A DNA stretch of 7,775 bases from Frankiales bacterium (GTDB lineage: Bacteria > Actinomycetota > Actinomycetes > Mycobacteriales > SCTD01): NCBI GenBank assembly GCA_025965755.1, contig JAOPWI010000344.1, positions 1 to 7,775 of the forward strand. The letters run 5' to 3'. Made by a program: the position numbers and the translations under genes. Under the pieces are notes generated by a model. It was given only the letters and a program-made list of their open reading frames with translations. It ran no database searches and was not told the DNA's origin. How positions within the stretch are numbered: the first letter of the stretch is position 1; each line of letters begins with the position of its first letter. This document shows positions 5,132-7,775 of this stretch, piece by piece.

Positions 5132-7282
5132 TCAGTGGCTGAAGCGGACGTTGGGCAGGACGCGGCGCAGCCAGCGCGGGCTGGCCCAGGCGGCGCTGCC
5201 GGTGAGGCGGAGCAGGGCGGGCAGCAGGACGAGCCGGATGAGGGCGGCGTCCAGGAGCACCGCGATGCCGAGCACGATGCCCATCTCCTTGGGCGGGAGC
5301 GGGCCGGACAGCGCGAAGGTGAAGAAGACCGCGACCATGACCCCGGCGGCGGCGAAGATGACGCGGCCGGAGTGGGCCAGCCCGCCGACCATGGCCTGGC
5401 GCGGGTCCCCGGTGCGCTCCCAGTGCTCCTTGGCGCTGGCGAGCAGGAACACGGTGTAGTCCATGCCGATCGCGAAGATCATGGCGAAGAAGAAGACCGG
5501 CGCCCAGGCGTCGAGGAAGCCCTGCGGCTCGAAGCCGAGCAGCCCGGCACCGTGCCCGTCCTGGAAGATCAGGCGGGCGGCACCGAACGCGGCAGCGGTC
5601 GCGAGCAGGTTCGTGACCACGCCGAGGGCGGCGATCAGCGGCGCCTGCAGCGCGACGAGCAGCAGCAGGAACCCCAGGGCCAGCACGACTCCGACGACCA
5701 GCGGCGTCTTGTCGCTCAGCACCGTCTCCAGGTCGTAGTTCTCGGCGGCGGCGCCGCCGACCATCGCGGTGGCCGGCAGGGTGTCCCGCAGCCGGTCGAC
5801 GGTGTCTCCGGTGGCCGGGTCGGACGGGTCGGTGGTCGGAACCGCCTGCAGCAGCACCTGCTGAGCGGTGCCGGGCATGGCCGGCATGACCCGGGCGATG
5901 CCCCGGTCGCCGTCGAGCACGGCCTGCGCCGCGGCCTGCTCGGCGGCCGGGACGACGATCTGCAGGGTCCCGGCGGCGCCGGGACCGAACGCCTCGCCGA
6001 CCAGGGCGTAGCCGACCCGGGAGGAGTCCTCGGCCGGCACCACCTTGATGCTGGGCATGCCGGTCTGCAGGCCGATCAGCGGCAGGGCCAGGGCGACGAG
6101 CACGGCCAGAGAGGCGGCGCCGAACGCGATCGGGTGGCGCCAGAGCTTCTCGCCCCAGGCGGCGAACCGGGGTGAGTGGCTGTCGGTGGTGCTGGCCCAC
6201 GGCAGGGCGAGGGCGTTGATGCGCCCGTCCAGCTTGGCCAGCACGGCGGGCAGCAGGGTGAGGGAGGCGGCCAGCACGAAGGTGACGGCGAGCATGATCC
6301 CGAGCGCCATGGAACGGAACGCCGGTGAGGGCACGAGCATCACCGCGGACAGGCTGATGAGCACGGTGATGCCGGAGAACAGGACCGCCTTGCCGGCCGT
6401 CTCGAGCGTCTCGGCGACCGCCTGCTCGACGCTGGCAGCCTTGGCCCGGGCGGCGCGGAAGCGCACGACGATGAACAGCGCGTAGTCGATGCCCAGCGCC
6501 AGCGCGAACATCATCGCGAAGTTCATGGCCCAGATGCTGATGTCGCCGAGCTGGGCGGCCAGGAACAGCGAGCCGGCCGCGGCGACGAGCCCGGTGATGG
6601 TGAGCAGCAGCGGCAGGCCCGCGGCGACCAGCGACCCGAACGCGAGCACCAGGATGGCCATGGTCACCGGCCAGGAGTAGAGCTCGCTCTTGAGCATCGC
6701 CTCCAGGTTGGCCTCGTTGAAGTCACTCCACATGCCCGAGGAGCCGGTCAGGGCGACGGTCACGCCGTCTCCCCCGAGCTCGCGCAGCGGCTCCTTGAGG
6801 TCGTCGGCCGCGCGCACCAGCTCGTTGGTGCTGGCCGTCGCGGCGCCGGCCTGCACGATCGCGGTCCGGGCGTCCTGCGAGACCGACAGCCCGGGCTGCG
6901 GGGCGACGACGCCGGAGATCCGCGGGTCGGCCTCGAGCAGCGCGGTGGCGCCCCGGACCGCCGCGGCGCCAGGACCCTCCAGCACGGGGCCGTCGGCGCG
7001 GTGCAGCACCACCATGAGCGCGGCACTGCTGAGACCGGCGAACTCGCGCTGCACCACGTCGCGGGTCTGCACCGACTCCGATCCCGACGCCTCCCACCCG
7101 GCCCCGGCGAGCGCGGACTCCACGCGCGGGGCGAACACACCCAGCACCAGGACCAGCAGGCCCCAGGCGAGGAAGACGGCCCGGCGGCGGGTCGCGGTCA
7201 GCAGGCCCAGGCGGCCCAGCGGCCCGTGGACGGGCGAAGCGACGGGCCCCGGGGTGAGGCGGTCGGTCGGGACGGTGTTCAT
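5132..7282 (-). CDS. MMPL-family RND-type transporter
   Basis: A 716-residue MMPL/RND-superfamily membrane transporter, expected to be a proton-driven exporter. Twelve membrane segments can be placed at about 35-51, 204-220, 222-244, 250-274, 299-317, 325-349, 386-406, 527-546, 549-573, 595-616, 640-660 and 668-692. Two large extracytoplasmic loops lie at about 52-203 and 407-526, the standard 1+5+1+5 arrangement. The Asp-Tyr pairs that relay protons in MmpL3-type proteins are present in TM4 (GIDYALF, D266-Y267) and TM10 (GMDYTVFL, D608-Y609). Length is ordinary for a compact actinobacterial MMPL, with no long C-terminal tail. There is no cysteine anywhere in the protein. The start is ATG 7282 with GAGGAG 4 nt upstream; an earlier in-frame start at 7342 is rejected because it falls within the promoter and operator. 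It is the first gene of the operon. Lipids are the usual MMPL substrates in mycobacteria, but the substrate here is unknown; the thiol/sulfur-related neighbours suggest a toxic or oxidised small molecule or lipid. Confidence 0.93.
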   Translation of the reverse strand: MNTVPTDRLTPGPVASPVHGPLGRLGLLTATRRRAVFLAWGLLVLVLGVFAPRVESALAGAGWEASGSESVQTRDVVQREFAGLSSAALMVVLHRADGPVLEGPGAAAVRGATALLEADPRISGVVAPQPGLSVSQDARTAIVQAGAATASTNELVRAADDLKEPLRELGGDGVTVALTGSSGMWSDFNEANLEAMLKSELYSWPVTMAILVLAFGSLVAAGLPLLLTITGLVAAAGSLFLAAQLGDISIWAMNFAMMFALALGIDYALFIVVRFRAARAKAASVEQAVAETLETAGKAVLFSGITVLISLSAVMLVPSPAFRSMALGIMLAVTFVLAASLTLLPAVLAKLDGRINALALPWASTTDSHSPRFAAWGEKLWRHPIAFGAASLAVLVALALPLIGLQTGMPSIKVVPAEDSSRVGYALVGEAFGPGAAGTLQIVVPAAEQAAAQAVLDGDRGIARVMPAMPGTAQQVLLQAVPTTDPSDPATGDTVDRLRDTLPATAMVGGAAAENYDLETVLSDKTPLVVGVVLALGFLLLLVALQAPLIAALGVVTNLLATAAAFGAARLIFQDGHGAGLLGFEPQGFLDAWAPVFFFAMIFAIGMDYTVFLLASAKEHWERTGDPRQAMVGGLAHSGRVIFAAAGVMVAVFFTFALSGPLPPKEMGIVLGIAVLLDAALIRLVLLPALLRLTGSAAWASPRWLRRVLPNVRFSH

Positions 7283-7286
7283 GGTT

Positions 7287-7292
7287 CTCCTC
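7287..7292 (-). promoter_or_regulatory. Ribosome-binding site of the MMPL gene
   Basis: GAGGAG lies 4 nt before the ATG at 7282 and fixes this start over the longer frame reaching 7342. Confidence 0.75.
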
Positions 7293-7313
7293 GGCGTGGG
7301 GACGGCGAGGACC

Positions 7314-7342
7314 AGAGTGATACCCCCCGGGGTACTTGTCAA
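7314..7342 (-). promoter_or_regulatory. Candidate promoter of the MMPL operon
   Basis: On the minus strand a consensus TTGACA -35 (7342-7337) is followed by a 17-bp spacer and a weak -10 candidate CACTCT (7319-7314). The spacer is filled by operator 1. Transcription would start near 7307, leaving a leader of roughly 25 nt that includes the GAGGAG site. The -35 is convincing; the -10 is poor. Confidence 0.5.
7321..7334. promoter_or_regulatory. Operator 1, TACCCC-CC-GGGGTA palindrome
   Basis: The sequence TACCCCCCGGGGTA has 6-bp perfect arms around a 2-bp centre. G/C-tract palindromes flanked by TA are the operator type bound by CsoR/CstR-family repressors. It lies between the -35 and -10 of the operon promoter, so occupancy should block RNA polymerase. 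The CsoR-like protein of the same operon is the obvious binder (inference). Confidence 0.75.
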
Positions 7343-7364
7343 ATACCCCGGGGGGTACTACCGT
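7336..7364 (+). promoter_or_regulatory. Candidate promoter of the DUF302 gene (leaderless)
   Basis: The -35 element TTGTCA (7336-7341, five of six matching TTGACA) is followed by a 17-bp spacer containing operator 2 and a TANNNT-type -10, TACCGT (7359-7364). The predicted transcription start falls at about the A of ATG 7372, seven bases after the -10. With no Shine-Dalgarno present, this is the layout of a leaderless actinobacterial mRNA. Confidence 0.6.
7344..7357. promoter_or_regulatory. Operator 2, TACCCC-GG-GGGGTA palindrome
   Basis: The sequence TACCCCGGGGGGTA is the exact reverse complement of operator 1, placed 9 bp away and centred 23 bp from it. It fills the spacer of the DUF302 promoter. 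Two identical sites in mirror orientation suggest that the same repressor controls both directions, possibly with two tetramers bound on about the same DNA face (23 bp is near two helical turns). Confidence 0.75.
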
Positions 7365-7371
7365 CCCCGGC

Positions 7372-7767
7372 ATGGAGATCGCGCTGACCGCCCGTACCGA
7401 CCTGTCCTTCGCCGATGCCGTCTCGCGGGTCAGGGAGACGCTGGCCGAGCAGGGCTTCGGCGTCCTGACCGAGATCGACGTGCAGGCGACGATGAAGGCC
7501 AAGCTCGACGTCGACGTGGCGCCGTATCTGATCCTGGGCGCCTGCAACCCGCCGCTGGCCCACCAGGCGCTGGCCGCCGCCCCGGAGATCGGGTTGCTGC
7601 TGCCCTGCAACGTCACCGTCCGCACCGACGCCGGGGGCACCGTCGTGCAGGCCATGGATCCGCAGCTGATGGTCGACGTCGTCGACCGGCCCGAGCTGCA
7701 GGCCGTGGCCAGCCAGGCCGCCGCCAGGCTGCGGGCCGCCCTGGCGGCGCTGCCGCCGGCTTCCTGA
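7372..7767 (+). CDS. DUF302 domain protein
   Basis: A 131-residue cytoplasmic protein that is almost entirely one DUF302 domain. Family hallmarks are GFGVLTEIDVQATMKAKL (28-45), YLILGACNPPLAHQAL (52-67) and IGLLLPCNVTV (73-83), with cysteines at 58 and 79 in the conserved GACNPP and LPCN positions. No signal peptide or membrane helix is seen. Biochemical function of the family is not established; it is frequently found with metal, thiol or sulfur genes, and the two cysteines could bind a soft ligand or a persulfide (inference). The ATG at 7372 is chosen because the conserved fold begins within a few residues and a TACCGT -10 sits seven bases upstream, giving a leaderless start. The longer frame from 7336 would begin inside the promoter and operator. 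It is transcribed divergently from the MMPL operon across a shared operator region. The last 8 bases of the window after the stop hold nothing identifiable. Confidence 0.88.
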   Translation: MEIALTARTDLSFADAVSRVRETLAEQGFGVLTEIDVQATMKAKLDVDVAPYLILGACNPPLAHQALAAAPEIGLLLPCNVTVRTDAGGTVVQAMDPQLMVDVVDRPELQAVASQAAARLRAALAALPPAS

Positions 7768-7775
7768 GCGCCCGC

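Noticed and set aside
5135..6175. 346-codon plus-strand open frame opposite the MMPL gene
   Set aside because: Gly/Gln/Asp-rich antisense translation of the transporter; the minus strand has unmistakable MMPL motifs.
7283..7342. Twenty-residue upstream extension of the MMPL protein starting at 7342
   Set aside because: The start would fall inside the -35 element and operators; the ATG at 7282 has a proper GAGGAG site and a typical MMPL N-terminus.

Overview
This window is very GC-rich, with strong G/C bias at third codon positions, frequent GTG and possibly TTG starts, and one apparently leaderless gene. Together with the protein families present this points to a high-GC actinobacterium. A Geodermatophilaceae-like source is a guess and is not proven by anything here. 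No rRNA, tRNA, CRISPR array, insertion sequence or phage gene was seen.

Layout: (1) Bases 1-2281, + strand: the 3'-most ~760 codons of a large, cysteine-rich, probably secreted DUF6351-type alpha/beta hydrolase, whose start lies left of the window. (2) Bases 2310-2924, - strand: a PaaI-like hotdog thioesterase, convergent with the hydrolase and separated from it by a small hairpin. (3) Bases 3055-3969, - strand: a 304-residue protein made of four tandem cold-shock domains, followed by a 13-bp perfect GC hairpin. (4) Bases 4105-7282, - strand: a compact four-gene operon read leftwards: MMPL/RND-type transporter, small DUF2892 membrane protein, CsoR-family repressor lacking the usual copper-ligand histidine (CstR-like), and a single-domain rhodanese. 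(5) Bases 7372-7767, + strand: a DUF302 protein read divergently from the operon.

The most interesting part is regions 4 and 5. The 89-bp gap between the transporter and the DUF302 gene holds two 14-bp operators, TACCCCCCGGGGTA and its exact reverse complement. They lie either side of a TTGTCAA palindrome that can supply the -35 element to both divergent promoters, so each operator would fill one promoter's 17-bp spacer. A single repressor, most simply the CsoR-family protein in the operon, could then switch both directions. The repressor's two cysteines without the histidine, the neighbouring rhodanese, and the conserved cysteines in DUF2892 and DUF302 suggest a response to reactive sulfur or thiol stress rather than plain copper efflux. 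The cysteine-free MMPL transporter would be an export arm of unknown substrate. This functional reading is inference; the architecture is visible in the sequence.
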